Positions 24,452-33,392 of a stretch of DNA of 64,000 nucleotides are shown one piece after another. Numbering within the stretch: position 1 is the stretch's first letter; every line of letters starts with the position of its first letter. This stretch comes from Clostridia bacterium (GTDB lineage: Bacteria; Bacillota; Clostridia; Oscillospirales; CAG-272): the NCBI GenBank assembly GCA_017451915.1, contig JAFTNJ010000039.1:1-64000 (forward strand), read 5' to 3'. The notes under the pieces are model-generated. The model made no database searches. It had not been told where the DNA came from and was given only the letters and a program-made list of their open reading frames with translations. Made by a program: the position numbers and the translations under genes.

Positions 24452-25281
24452 CCCCGTCCTCCTTTCGCACCGGCGCGGTTCTTCTTACGAAGCTTCCGAT
24501 CCTCCGCGGATCCCGCAAGGTTTACGGCAATCAGTAGGATCAGGATCACGAAGATCAGCAAGGTACAAAGGGCGTACATACTGAACTTGACCTCGTGGGC
24601 CGTTTGGTTGTAAATATACAGAGGCAGGGTCTTGAAATCGGGCGACGACACGAAGTGGCTGATTACAAAATCGTCCAGAGAAAGGGTGAAGCTCATCATC
24701 AAACCCGAGATCACGCCGGGAACGATAAAGGGCAGCTCCACGCGGAAGAAGGTCTGTGCGGGAGTGCATCCCAGATCCAGCGCCGCCTCGGTCAGGCTCT
24801 TGTCCATTTGACGGAACTTGGGCAGCACCGAGAGGATCACGTAAGGAAGGTTAAAGGTGGTATGCGCGATCAGCATGGTCCAGAGTCCCAGCACGTTGGA
24901 GAGCTTCAGAATGGAGGCCACGCCCACGAACAGAAGCATCATGGAAACACCGGTAACGATATCGGGGTTCATCATGGGAATCTTGGAAACCGTCTCCACC
25001 GCAACCTGGTAATACCGACGCTTGGCACGGGAAATGCCAAAGGCCGCAAACGTACCGATCACCGTGGCAAAAACCGAGGACGTCACCGCCAAAAAGAGGG
25101 AGTTTTTCAACGCCGAGAGGGCTTCCCCATCCCGAAACAGCTCCCGATACCAATGGAGGGAGAAATCCGAAAAATGGCTCAGGCTTCCCGAGCCGTTAAA
25201 GGAGAACACGATCACCACCAAAATGGGGGCGTACAGAATGAAGAAGATCAAGGCCATATAAAATCGGGATAAAAATTTCAT
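24448..25281 (-). CDS. potC: Spermidine/putrescine ABC transporter permease PotC
   Basis: A 277-residue inner-membrane permease with six predicted helices. The binding-protein-dependent transport motif lies around EAALDLGCTPAQTFFRVELPFIVPGV, typical of PotC, which docks on PotA. Overlaps both neighbours by four bases (potB stop, potD start). Confidence 0.94.
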   Translation of the reverse strand: MKFLSRFYMALIFFILYAPILVVIVFSFNGSGSLSHFSDFSLHWYRELFRDGEALSALKNSLFLAVTSSVFATVIGTFAAFGISRAKRRYYQVAVETVSKIPMMNPDIVTGVSMMLLFVGVASILKLSNVLGLWTMLIAHTTFNLPYVILSVLPKFRQMDKSLTEAALDLGCTPAQTFFRVELPFIVPGVISGLMMSFTLSLDDFVISHFVSSPDFKTLPLYIYNQTAHEVKFSMYALCTLLIFVILILLIAVNLAGSAEDRKLRKKNRAGAKGGRG

Positions 25282-26099
25282 ACGATAATGTCCTCCTCAC
25301 TGTCCGAAAACTTGTTCATCACCGCAAGGGAGATCAAAATCAGGATCATCATCACCAAGGAAATGGCCGCACCGGTGTGATAGGTCACCGCGTTCTGGAA
25401 CTGGCGCTCAATGGTATCGCCCAGAAGGTCGAAGGAGCCGCCACCCAGCTTTTGAGAGATGTAGAAGGTACTGATGGAGGGCACAAACACCATGGTCACC
25501 CCCGAAACGATACCGGGCGTGGTCAGGGGCAGGATCACCTTGAACAGGGTCTGCCAACCGTTGCAGCCAAGATCGTTGGCCGCCTCCAGATACCGCTTGT
25601 CCAGCTTGGTCATGGAGGTGTAAATGGGCAACACCATGTAGGGCAAAAAATCGTAGATCATACCCAGGATCACCGCGCCCTCGGTACCAATAAAGGTCAG
25701 TTTCTGAAAGCCCAGACGGGTCAGGAAGGTGCTGACCAGGCCGCCGTTATCCAACAGAGCCATCAAGGAATAGGTACGGATCAAAAGACTGATCCACATG
25801 GGGAGCATCAGCAGCACCATCAGAATGGTGCGGGACTTTTCGGAGGCGCGGGACATACAGTACGCCAAGGGATAGCCGATCAAAAAGCACACCGTGGTGG
25901 CGATCAGCGAAAAGCCCAGGGACATAACGAAGGTACCCGAATAAGAGGACAGCGAAAGAATGTTCTCCAGGGTAAATCCACCGTCCCGATCGGTAAAGGC
26001 AAAATAAACCACAAAAAGCAGGGGCGCTATAATGAACAGCGCACTCCAAACCAGGTGGGGAGCGTTTGCCAGCCGCTCAAAAACAGACTGCTTTTTCAT
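25278..26099 (-). CDS. potB: Spermidine/putrescine ABC transporter permease PotB
   Basis: A 273-residue membrane protein with about six helices. The EAA loop [26 protein letters not shown] marks it as a binding-protein-dependent permease; order and similarity identify PotB. Overlaps potA and potC by four bases each. Confidence 0.94.
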   Translation of the reverse strand: MKKQSVFERLANAPHLVWSALFIIAPLLFVVYFAFTDRDGGFTLENILSLSSYSGTFVMSLGFSLIATTVCFLIGYPLAYCMSRASEKSRTILMVLLMLPMWISLLIRTYSLMALLDNGGLVSTFLTRLGFQKLTFIGTEGAVILGMIYDFLPYMVLPIYTSMTKLDKRYLEAANDLGCNGWQTLFKVILPLTTPGIVSGVTMVFVPSISTFYISQKLGGGSFDLLGDTIERQFQNAVTYHTGAAISLVMMILILISLAVMNKFSDSEEDIIV

Positions 26100-27223
26100 T
26101 CCTCTTCCTCGTCCTCCGTAATCACAGAGAGTTTGTCCAGCTCATCGCTGAAGGAAGAATAGTCTCCAAACATTCCGGAAAACTCGGACTTTTTCATAAT
26201 GTGAATCGCGTCGGGCTCAATGTAAAGACCGATGGTCTCTCCCTCGGCCACAAAATCCGTGGTCTGGATCATCCATTTAAAGCCGTCCACGTCCACGATA
26301 ATCTCGTAATGGACGCCCTTGAAGGTCACACCGGTGACCAGTCCCTTGAGCATTCCCTTCTCCACGGGCACCACGTCCACGTCCTCGGGACGTACCACCA
26401 CGTCAACCTGCTCGTTCTTGGCAAAGCCGCCGTCCACGCAAACAAAGGTGTGACCGGCAAAGCGCACCGAGCGGTCGGCAAGCATAATGCCGTCCACGAT
26501 GTTGGATTCCCCGATAAAGTCGGCAACAAAAGCGTTGACCGGCTCGTTGTAAATATCGGTGGGAGAGCCGATCTGCTGGATCTGTCCGTGGGCCATAACC
26601 ACCACGGTGTCCGACATGGAGAGAGCCTCCTCCTGATCGTGAGTAACGTAAATAAAGGTGATGCCGGTTTGGTGCTGGATGTTCTTCAGCTCGTTCTGCA
26701 TATCCTTGCGGAGCTTGAGGTCCAGGGCCGCCAGCGGCTCGTCCAAAAGAAGTACCTTGGGCTGATTGACCAGAGCGCGAGCAATAGCCACGCGCTGCTG
26801 CTGGCCGCCCGACAGGGTGCTGACCTTGCGGCGCTCAAAGCCCTTGAGGTTGACCATGGCCAGCATATCCTTGACCTTTTGACGGATCTCGGCGTCGGGA
26901 CGCTTCTGGATCCGCAGGCCAAAGGCGATATTATCGAATACGTTCAAATGGGGAAACAGGGCGTACCGTTGGAACACCGTGTTCACCTGTCGCTGATACG
27001 GCGGTACGTCGTTGATCCGCTTTCCATCAAAAAAGACGTCCCCTTCATCGGGTGTTTCAAAGCCGCCGATGATACGGAGCGTGGTGGTCTTTCCACAGCC
27101 CGAGGGGCCAAGCAGAGTGATAAACTCCTTGTCATGAATTTCCAGACTGATGCTGTCCAGAACGGTTTCGCCGTCAAACGCCTTTGAAATACCGTTCAGC
27201 CGAATCAAAATATCCTTGTTCAT
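26096..27223 (-). CDS. potA: Spermidine/putrescine ABC transporter ATPase PotA
   Basis: A 375-residue ABC ATPase. Walker A is GPSGCGKTT (about 39-47), signature [15 protein letters not shown], Walker [13 protein letters not shown], and the switch HDQEEA. A C-terminal TOBE-type regulatory domain (about 270-350) is present, as in PotA. First gene of the operon, behind a strong promoter and a structured leader. The AAGGAG site is about 12 bases from the start, longer than usual. Confidence 0.95.
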   Translation of the reverse strand: MNKDILIRLNGISKAFDGETVLDSISLEIHDKEFITLLGPSGCGKTTTLRIIGGFETPDEGDVFFDGKRINDVPPYQRQVNTVFQRYALFPHLNVFDNIAFGLRIQKRPDAEIRQKVKDMLAMVNLKGFERRKVSTLSGGQQQRVAIARALVNQPKVLLLDEPLAALDLKLRKDMQNELKNIQHQTGITFIYVTHDQEEALSMSDTVVVMAHGQIQQIGSPTDIYNEPVNAFVADFIGESNIVDGIMLADRSVRFAGHTFVCVDGGFAKNEQVDVVVRPEDVDVVPVEKGMLKGLVTGVTFKGVHYEIIVDVDGFKWMIQTTDFVAEGETIGLYIEPDAIHIMKKSEFSGMFGDYSSFSDELDKLSVITEDEEEE

Positions 27224-27252
27224 TCCGCATAAATACTCCTTTAAAAGAAAAT

Positions 27253-27340
27253 AAAAAAATATTCATGGAAAGCCATTGGAACTCCACCTCAAGCGGCTGA
27301 ATTCTTAAAGGATCCGTCCCTTTGGCACTCTGACCATAAA
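27253..27340 (-). promoter_or_regulatory. Structured 5' leader of potABCD (candidate attenuator or riboswitch)
   Basis: Between promoter and potA the transcript can fold into a three-way arrangement: closing stem UUUAUGG/CCAUGAA (27334-27340 with 27262-27268), hairpin AAAGG/CCUUU (27319-27323 with 27307-27311) and stem AGCC/GGCU (27295-27298 with 27271-27274). A run of seven T on the minus strand (27253-27259) follows the closing stem, as in an attenuator. It matches no riboswitch class known to me. Confidence 0.35.
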
Positions 27341-27351
27341 CTACGCTCTAT

Positions 27352-27380
27352 ATTGTAACAGATATACAGACAAATTGCAA
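27352..27380 (-). promoter_or_regulatory. Promoter of potABCD
   Basis: TTGCAA (27375-27380) and TACAAT (27352-27357), 17-base spacer, read leftwards; leaves a leader of about 120 bases. Confidence 0.8.
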
Positions 27381-27506
27381 TAGATTTCCCAAAAAAAATT
27401 AAATTTTCGTTATTATTCACAATCATTCGGTTTTAACCCGAGAAAACCCGATTTACCCCCCAAATCTCTCATAAATCCTCGCTTTTTCTCTTGAATTCTC
27501 CCCAAT

Positions 27507-28103
27507 CTACTCCAAACCCCGCTCCATGGTCTCAAAAAAATGGAGGAACAACCCCATCGAAAAAAAGAGCAACGGCCCCCCGTCCCCGATCCGTAACAAA
27601 AAGTAGACCGACGTAGCCCACAAAAGGAACAGACAGAGGAAGGAGCAAAGCCGCAGGATCTCCATGGCACAGCGTGGCTCCAGGTGGGACAGGAGCAGGG
27701 TCTCCAGCATCCTTCCCCCGTCCAAGGTGGCTACGGGAAGCAGGTTCAACAGTCCCAACAGCAGAGACGCTCCGCAAAGTCTGCCCCAAAAGGGGGACAC
27801 CGAAAGAAGGAGCCCCGCCGCTGCGGCTACCAAAAAGCTGCTCCCGGGGCCGGCGGCGCAAAGGAGCCATTCCTCCCGATACGAAAGCATCCTTCCACGC
27901 ACCTCCAGGCGGGCACCGTGAAAATCGGTCCGCAATGAATCCACCGGGATCCCCAGTCGGCGCGCCGCCCACAAATGCCCCAGCTCATGGAGGACGGCGG
28001 CCAGCACCGTGGCACGCATCCAGCCCTCTCCATCCCACAAAAGCATTCCCAAAAGCAGGAGCGTTGGCAGAGGTCGCAGACGTAAAAAGCCCTTTTTCTT
28101 CAT
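27507..28103 (-). CDS. Site-2 protease family (M50) membrane metalloprotease
   Basis: A 198-residue multi-pass membrane protein of the M50/SpoIVFB type. HELGH (about residues 39-43, HExxH) and NLLPVATLDGG (NxxPxxxLDGG) are the zinc ligands and second motif. Four or five hydrophobic segments fit the family. GGAGG lies 6 bases before the start MKKKGF. In endospore formers a related protease (SpoIVFB) matures sigma-K; no SpoIVFA gene is adjacent, so the substrate is open. Confidence 0.88.
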   Translation of the reverse strand: MKKKGFLRLRPLPTLLLLGMLLWDGEGWMRATVLAAVLHELGHLWAARRLGIPVDSLRTDFHGARLEVRGRMLSYREEWLLCAAGPGSSFLVAAAAGLLLSVSPFWGRLCGASLLLGLLNLLPVATLDGGRMLETLLLSHLEPRCAMEILRLCSFLCLFLLWATSVYFLLRIGDGGPLLFFSMGLFLHFFETMERGLE

Positions 28104-28165
28104 TTCATCCCTCCCGTCAAAGAACCTTATGCAAAAGAAAAAAGAGATATACTTGCAAAAAAAGG

Positions 28166-28193
28166 TTGCTTTTTTCTTTTTTTGTGGTATACT
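28166..28193 (+). promoter_or_regulatory. Promoter of the flavoprotein-rubredoxin gene
   Basis: TTGCTT (28166-28171) and TATACT (28188-28193), 16-base spacer. Confidence 0.6.
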
Positions 28194-28232
28194 ATCGGTA
28201 AAGAACCCCATTTCCAAGAAAAGGAGAACCGT

Positions 28233-28856
28233 ATGGAACACAAAACCCCTCAAATGGATCCCTCTGCCCTTTTTCGCATTGGCTACGGCCTGTATGTGGT
28301 CACCTGCAACGACGGGACGAAGGACAACGGCCTGATCGTAAACACGGTATGTCAGCTGACCAGCACCCCCAATCGCGTGGCGGTCACCATCAACAAATCC
28401 AATTATTCTCATGACGTTATTAAGGCCGACGGACGCATGAACGTGAACTGTCTTTCCGAGGAGGCCCCCTTTGCGGTATTTGAAGCCTTTGGCTTCCGCA
28501 GCGGACGGGACGTGAACAAATTTGCCGATTGCACGCCTCTGCGCGCCGCCAACGGTCTGGTGATCCTTCCCCGCTATATCAACGCCTATCTCTCTCTGGA
28601 GGTGGAGCAGTACGTGGATCTGGATACCCACGGAATGTTCATCTGCAAGCTCACCGAGGCCGCCGTGGTCTCCGACGCCGAAACCATGACCTACAGCTTC
28701 TATCAAAAGAACGTCAAGCCCCGTCCCCAGCCCGAAAAGAAAAAGGGCTACGTATGCAAGATCTGCGGCTACGTTTACGAGGGGGATCCCCTGCCCGAGG
28801 ATTTTGTTTGTCCTCTATGCAAGCACGGTGCTCAGGACTTTGAGCCCCTGCAATAA
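28233..28856 (+). CDS. Flavin reductase-like/rubredoxin fusion (high-molecular-weight rubredoxin)
   Basis: A 207-residue fusion. Residues about 1-155 are an FMN-binding flavin reductase-like domain (LYVVTCNDGTKDNGLIVNTVCQLTS, NYSHDVI); residues about 168-207 are a rubredoxin with CKIC and CPLC holding one iron. Such Hrb proteins pass electrons to flavodiiron proteins in oxygen or NO defence of anaerobes. Start chosen after AAGGAG with a 6-base gap. Confidence 0.9.
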   Translation: MEHKTPQMDPSALFRIGYGLYVVTCNDGTKDNGLIVNTVCQLTSTPNRVAVTINKSNYSHDVIKADGRMNVNCLSEEAPFAVFEAFGFRSGRDVNKFADCTPLRAANGLVILPRYINAYLSLEVEQYVDLDTHGMFICKLTEAAVVSDAETMTYSFYQKNVKPRPQPEKKKGYVCKICGYVYEGDPLPEDFVCPLCKHGAQDFEPLQ

Positions 28857-28860
28857 CACA

Positions 28861-28910
28861 CAAAAACCCAGCGGCCGTTTGTCTCCCGACAAACGGCCGC
28901 TGGGTTTTTG
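28861..28910. terminator. Bidirectional terminator
   Basis: 23-base perfect stem (outer part CAAAAACCCAGCGGCCG) with a four-base loop; T runs on both strands. It serves the flavoprotein gene and the converging feo operon. Confidence 0.95.
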
Positions 28911-28913
28911 TTT

Positions 28914-29111
28914 TTATTTCGTTTTCTCGTCGTGGCAATGGCAGCAGGAGCCGCATCCGCCGTCGGAGCAATTCTTTTGTGAACCGCAGGAACCGCTGTC
29001 GGGACAACCGATGCACTTTTTCCCGCTCTTTTTGGCCTTGATAATGTAAGCCACGGCACCGCCAACGATCACGGCGATCACGGCCATAACGATGAAATCA
29101 ATGGGTCCCAT
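28914..29111 (-). CDS. FeoB-associated Cys-rich membrane protein
   Basis: A 65-residue peptide: one N-terminal transmembrane helix (FIVMAVIAVIVGGAVAYII), then a basic turn and a Cys/Gly-rich cytoplasmic tail with ten cysteines (CIGC, SCGS, CGSCCHCH). It fits the FeoB-associated Cys-rich family, thought to accept or sense ferrous iron. Directly after feoB (23 bases), GGAGG before the start. Confidence 0.92.
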   Translation of the reverse strand: MGPIDFIVMAVIAVIVGGAVAYIIKAKKSGKKCIGCPDSGSCGSQKNCSDGGCGSCCHCHDEKTK

Positions 29112-29134
29112 ACCTTCGTTCCTCCTTTATGGGA

Positions 29135-31204
29135 TTATACCTTTGCAACCTCACGGGCCGATTTCTTCAGCGCGTACTCTTCCTTCAGTTGCTTGTTCTT
29201 TTTCACGATCAGAACGGTCAGAATAACCGCAACGGCAAGGACGAATCCCCAACCAACGATGGACATCCAAACCTGACCCATGTCGGAGCCGGTAAAGAGA
29301 CTTCCAAAGAAGAAGACCAGGAAGCCGACCGAATAACCAACGGCAAACTGGAGTCCAATGCCTGCCCAGAGCCACTTTCTGCTCTTGATCTCGGAGTTCA
29401 TGGCACCAATGGCGGCAAAGCAAGGAGGCGTAAAGAGGTTAAACATCAGGTAAGCCAGAGCCGCTACCTTGGTGATGGCAAAGATGGCCGCAACCTCGGC
29501 ACCCGCGCCCTCCATGAGAGCCAGCTCCTCGGTATCGATGAGGTTCTCAAGACCTACAAAGCAAACTGCCAGAGTACCAACCACGTTCTCCTTGGCAATA
29601 AAGCCGGTAATGGCTGCGGCGGCAAGCTGCCATGCAACCACGCCAACGATGGGAGCAAAGAAATAAGCAAAGGGAGTGGAAATGGTAGCCAGAATCGACT
29701 GGCTTGCGTCCTCTACGGGCTGGAAGGACCAGCTGAAGGTCTGCATCAGCTGTACGGCAAAGTTACAAACCAGGATGATGGTTCCTGCCTTTACGATGTA
29801 TGACCAGCCGCGTTGACACATGGACATAAACGCCTTGCCAAAGCTGGGAGCCTTATACTCGGGAAGCTCAATGATGAAGAAGGACTTTCGATTCTTGTGC
29901 CCCGTCAGCTTATTGACCAGCAAGGCGCAGACAAAGATCAAAAGAATACCAACAAAATACATGGCAGTGCCCACCCAGGTGGAATTCGCAAAGAAGGCAC
30001 CTGCAAACAGAGAGATAACGGGCAGCTTTGCGCCACAGGGCATAAAAGGAGCCAGCATAGCGGTCGCGCGGCGTTCACGCTCATTTCGAATGGTGCGGCA
30101 GGCCATAACACCGGGAATAGCGCATCCGGTACCGATAACAAAGGGAATCACAGATTTGCCCGAAAGACCGACCTTTTTGAAGATGGGATCCAGTACCACG
30201 GTCACACGCGCCATGTAACCGCAATCCTCCAGCAGGGCGATCAGGAAATACATGACCATAACCAGGGGCAGGAAGCCAACCACGGCACCAACACCGCCAA
30301 TAATACCGTCTACCACGATGGAGGTCAGCAGCGGATTGGCGTTTTCCATCCAAACGCTTACCGACTCACCAAAGGCCTCGATCAGGGTGACCAGACCGGG
30401 AATCACCAGCTCATTCTCCGCGCCCTCGTTGAACACGTAGCCCTCGGCGATCCAAGCACCAAGCCAGGCCTGGGAGATCTGGAATACCAGGAACATTACC
30501 ACGGCGAAGATCGGGATCCCCAACCACTTGTTGGTGAGAATGGCGTCCAGCTTATCCTGCGCGTTCTTCTCATTGGTGCGAACCTTTCGATCCTCCACCT
30601 TTTTCACGATCTTATTCACAAATTCAAAGCGCTTCCGGTCGGCAGCCTCCACCACCTTCTTGTCGGTCAGGTCGATGTCCCCCTGTACGTAAGGCGCGTC
30701 CTGTCCCTTTCCAATCACCGAAACGGCGGCGGCTACCACCTCTTTCATACCCTCGGAAGCAGAAGAAACCGTTTCCACCACAGGGCATCCCAGCTTTTCG
30801 GAAAGGGCCTTGGCGTCGATTTTGGTCTCCTTCTTTTTATTGATATCGGCCTTGTTCAAGGCAACCACAACGGGAATCCCAAGCTCCAGCAGCTGGGTGG
30901 TAAAGAACAGGCTTCGGCTCAGATTGGTGGCATCCACGATATTGATAATGGCGTCGGGATGCTCGTTCTTGACGTAGGCACTGGTAATGCTCTCCTCCGA
31001 GGTGAAGGGAGACATGGAGTAGGCACCGGGCAGGTCGACTGCGATCAGCTCCTCTCCTGTGCCGCAAAGACTCTTTTTGATGGGGTGTTCTTTCTTTTCC
31101 ACGGTAACGCCCGCCCAGTTACCGACCTTTTCATTTTGGCCGGTGAGCGCGTTATACATCGTGGTCTTACCGCTATTGGGGTTTCCGGCGAGTGCAATTC
31201 TCAT
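29135..31204 (-). CDS. feoB: Ferrous iron transport protein FeoB
   Basis: A 689-residue Fe2+ transporter. The cytoplasmic G domain has GNPNSGKTT (G1, 7-15), DLPGAYS (G3) and NKAD (G4). The membrane part contains the two Gate-type regions and GTGCAIPGVMACRTI. Start ATG follows AGGAG by 8 bases. In an operon-like group with feoA upstream and the Cys-rich peptide downstream. A palindromic operator lies in front of it. Confidence 0.96.
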   Translation of the reverse strand: MRIALAGNPNSGKTTMYNALTGQNEKVGNWAGVTVEKKEHPIKKSLCGTGEELIAVDLPGAYSMSPFTSEESITSAYVKNEHPDAIINIVDATNLSRSLFFTTQLLELGIPVVVALNKADINKKKETKIDAKALSEKLGCPVVETVSSASEGMKEVVAAAVSVIGKGQDAPYVQGDIDLTDKKVVEAADRKRFEFVNKIVKKVEDRKVRTNEKNAQDKLDAILTNKWLGIPIFAVVMFLVFQISQAWLGAWIAEGYVFNEGAENELVIPGLVTLIEAFGESVSVWMENANPLLTSIVVDGIIGGVGAVVGFLPLVMVMYFLIALLEDCGYMARVTVVLDPIFKKVGLSGKSVIPFVIGTGCAIPGVMACRTIRNERERRATAMLAPFMPCGAKLPVISLFAGAFFANSTWVGTAMYFVGILLIFVCALLVNKLTGHKNRKSFFIIELPEYKAPSFGKAFMSMCQRGWSYIVKAGTIILVCNFAVQLMQTFSWSFQPVEDASQSILATISTPFAYFFAPIVGVVAWQLAAAAITGFIAKENVVGTLAVCFVGLENLIDTEELALMEGAGAEVAAIFAITKVAALAYLMFNLFTPPCFAAIGAMNSEIKSRKWLWAGIGLQFAVGYSVGFLVFFFGSLFTGSDMGQVWMSIVGWGFVLAVAVILTVLIVKKNKQLKEEYALKKSAREVAKV

Positions 31205-31270
31205 ATTGCGTTCTCCTGTTCTGTTTTTTTATTTTCACAGCCTTGACTGTTGAAATACGGATTCGTTTTT

Positions 31271-31288
31271 GGTTAGCCGCCGCTAACC
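31271..31288 (-). promoter_or_regulatory. Palindromic operator upstream of feoB
   Basis: GGTTAGC-CGCC-GCTAACC, the same arms and four-base spacer as the site at the feoA promoter. It resembles sites of DtxR/IdeR-type metal repressors (TTAG...CTAA). The regulator is inferred; none is encoded here. Confidence 0.6.
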
Positions 31289-31296
31289 GCACGCCA

Positions 31297-31325
31297 AAAA
31301 AAATAATCCGAAGATTATTTTTTTG
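31297..31325. terminator. Hairpin with T run between feoA and feoB
   Basis: AAATAATC-CGAA-GATTATTT with A and T runs on both flanks. Read leftwards it follows feoA, so much feoA mRNA may end here and feoB may have weaker or separate expression. Confidence 0.65.
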
Positions 31326-31337
31326 CTTTTACGAAGA

Positions 31338-31550
31338 TCAAACAATGATCGCCTCGGCAAGATCGTTATCAATGTTGTATCTGCCGTCCTTAATGGAAAC
31401 GACACAGCCACCCTTGCGATGAGCGATCACCGTAATGGGTTCCCCACTGTAACAACCCAGGGAGAACAGGAACGCATCCAACTCCTCGTCATCGGTTTCG
31501 ATACGCTGAACGATATACTCTTTTCCTTCCTCAGCCGCGCGCAAATTCAT
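31338..31550 (-). CDS. feoA: Ferrous iron transport protein FeoA
   Basis: A 70-residue SH3-like FeoA protein that supports FeoB: EGKEYIVQRIETDDEELDAFLFSLGCYSGEPITVI followed by GRYNIDNDLAEAIIV. The start at MNLRAA has GAGGAG 6 bases upstream; an ATG further up is less likely. First gene of the feo group with an operator over its promoter. Confidence 0.9.
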   Translation of the reverse strand: MNLRAAEEGKEYIVQRIETDDEELDAFLFSLGCYSGEPITVIAHRKGGCVVSIKDGRYNIDNDLAEAIIV

Positions 31551-31609
31551 AAAAAACTCCTCATACCCTTCTCGATTTCCCATGGTTGGAACCGAGCAAT
31601 GGAAATGCA

Positions 31610-31626
31610 GTTAGCGTCCGCTAACC
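31610..31626 (-). promoter_or_regulatory. Palindromic operator at the feoA transcription start
   Basis: GTTAGC-GTCC-GCTAAC begins about seven bases downstream of the feoA -10 box, at the expected transcription start. A DtxR-type iron repressor is the natural candidate. Confidence 0.7.
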
Positions 31627-31632
31627 TCGTTT

Positions 31633-31661
31633 ATTATATAACCTTTTCCTCCATTTGTCAA
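31633..31661 (-). promoter_or_regulatory. Promoter of feoA
   Basis: Consensus TTGACA (31656-31661) and TATAAT (31633-31638), 17-base spacer, read leftwards. The rest of the gap up to 31857 is AT-rich and shows no gene. Confidence 0.92.
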
Positions 31662-31857
31662 GACTATTTTCTTGTTTTTCCGAAATTTGGCAATTTTCAC
31701 TATTTTTAAAAGTTGAGGTTGTCTATTTTGTCGATTTTTACCCCGCGTCATCACCGTGGCATCGGAGTTCCGTTTCCGCACTTCCCCCCGTTATTTTTGC
31801 GCACTTCTGCGCATTTGCCGCGGTTTCTTTGCTTTTTTATCTATTTTTTCTCCCTTA

Positions 31858-31886
31858 TTGACAGATTCCGCGCAAAGCGTTATAAT
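31858..31886 (+). promoter_or_regulatory. Promoter of the glycerol-3-phosphate dehydrogenase-like operon
   Basis: Consensus TTGACA (31858-31863) and TATAAT (31881-31886), 17-base spacer. Confidence 0.92.
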
Positions 31887-31948
31887 AAAAAGGAATGACC
31901 CCGACCCTATCAAAACCGTCAAAACATTGAAAGGAAAACCTGAGAGCA

Positions 31949-33391
31949 ATGAACCATCCATACGACATCGCCATTATTGGCGGCGGTGTGGTTGGCGGAA
32001 TGATCGCAAGAACGCTTTCCGCTTATCAATTCCGCATTTGCATTTTGGAAAAGGAGAACGACGTGGCCCGCGGTGCCAGTGCCGCCAACTCCTCCATCGT
32101 ACACGCCGGATTTGACGCCCACGAGGGCTCCCTGAAGGCTGAGCTGAACGTAAAGGGTGCCGAAATGATGGCATCGGTCTGCCGTGAGCTGGGCGTAAAA
32201 TACCAAAACAACGGTTCCCTGGTCCTGGGCTTTGACCTGGCCGACCGTGAAGCCCTGGAGGCTCTGCTTCGCCGCGGAACCACCAACGGCGTCAAGGATC
32301 TGCGCCTGCTGGAGCAGGAGGAGCTGCGCGCGCTGGAGCCCAACGTGGCCAAGGATGCCACCTGCGCCCTCTACGCCCCCACCGCAGGTATCGTTTGCCC
32401 CTATGAGCTAACCATTGCCTCCATTGGCAACGCCATGGACAACGGCGCCGAGCTCTTTACCAACTTTGCCGTGACCGGCATTGAGGATCTGGGCGACGTC
32501 TTTTGTATCTCCTCGGAGTCTGCCAAGGTGTCCGCCCGCTACGTAATCAACGCCGCGGGACTGTTTGCCGACGCCATTGCCGCCATGGTTGGCGACACTT
32601 CCTTCACCATTCATCCTCGCCGCGGTGAATACCTCCTTTTGGACAGAGAGTGCGGCGGCATGGTAAAGCAGACCCTGTTCCGCACCCCCGGAAAGATGGG
32701 CAAGGGTCTTTTGGTAACCCCCACCGTGGACGGCAACCTGCTGGTAGGCCCCACCTCAGTGGATCAGGAGGATAAGACCGACAAATCCACCACTCCGGAG
32801 GGACTTTCCCTCATTCGCGCCAAGAGCGCCGAAAACGCCGAGGGCGTTCCCTTTGGCAAGACCATCACCTCCTTCTGCGGTCTGCGCGCCGTGGGAAGCA
32901 CCGGAGATTTTATCATCAACCTACCCCGGGAGCGTTTTGTAAACGTGGCCGGCATCGAGTCCCCCGGTCTCTCCTCCTCCCCCGCCATTGCCGAGTACGT
33001 GGTGGAGCTTTTGAAGGACGCCGGTCTGGAATTCCGCACCAATCCCGCCTTTGATCCCATTCGTCCTGCCACCCACGCCTTCCGTGAGGGTAGTATTGAG
33101 GAAAAGAATGCCATGATCCAAAAGGATCCCGCCTACGGACGCATCCTCTGCCGTTGCGAGGGCGTGAGCGAGGGAGAGATCCTGGCGGCCATCCGTCAAA
33201 ATCCCCGTCCGCGGGATCTGGACGGCGTCAAGCGCCGCACCCGCGCCCAGATGGGACGCTGTCAGGGCGGCTTCTGCTCCCCCTATATCGTGGAGCTTCT
33301 CGCCAAGGAAAACGGCGTGCCCTTTGAGAGCGTAACCAAGTTTGGCGGCGGCTCGATCATCAATTTTGGAAAAACCAAGGAGGAGGCGTAA
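31949..33391 (+). CDS. FAD-dependent glycerol-3-phosphate dehydrogenase-like protein (GlpA type)
   Basis: A 480-residue flavoprotein. N-terminal DAO-type FAD domain (IAIIGGGVVGGMIARTLS, ARGASAANSSIVHAGFD) and a C-terminal BFD-type [2Fe-2S] domain with CRCEGVSEGE (about 397-406) and CQGGFC near 435. With the next two genes it forms the well-known three-gene set (GlpA-like, GlpB-like FAD protein, DUF1667) thought to oxidise glycerol-3-phosphate anaerobically. No glpK or glpF is adjacent. The next gene starts two bases after this stop. Confidence 0.9.
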   Translation: MNHPYDIAIIGGGVVGGMIARTLSAYQFRICILEKENDVARGASAANSSIVHAGFDAHEGSLKAELNVKGAEMMASVCRELGVKYQNNGSLVLGFDLADREALEALLRRGTTNGVKDLRLLEQEELRALEPNVAKDATCALYAPTAGIVCPYELTIASIGNAMDNGAELFTNFAVTGIEDLGDVFCISSESAKVSARYVINAAGLFADAIAAMVGDTSFTIHPRRGEYLLLDRECGGMVKQTLFRTPGKMGKGLLVTPTVDGNLLVGPTSVDQEDKTDKSTTPEGLSLIRAKSAENAEGVPFGKTITSFCGLRAVGSTGDFIINLPRERFVNVAGIESPGLSSSPAIAEYVVELLKDAGLEFRTNPAFDPIRPATHAFREGSIEEKNAMIQKDPAYGRILCRCEGVSEGEILAAIRQNPRPRDLDGVKRRTRAQMGRCQGGFCSPYIVELLAKENGVPFESVTKFGGGSIINFGKTKEEA

Positions 33392-33392
33392 G

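Noticed and set aside
27507..28706. Longer version of the M50 protease gene
   Set aside because: The upstream 200 codons are antisense to the flavoprotein-rubredoxin gene and unlike any protease; the start at 28103 has a good ribosome site.
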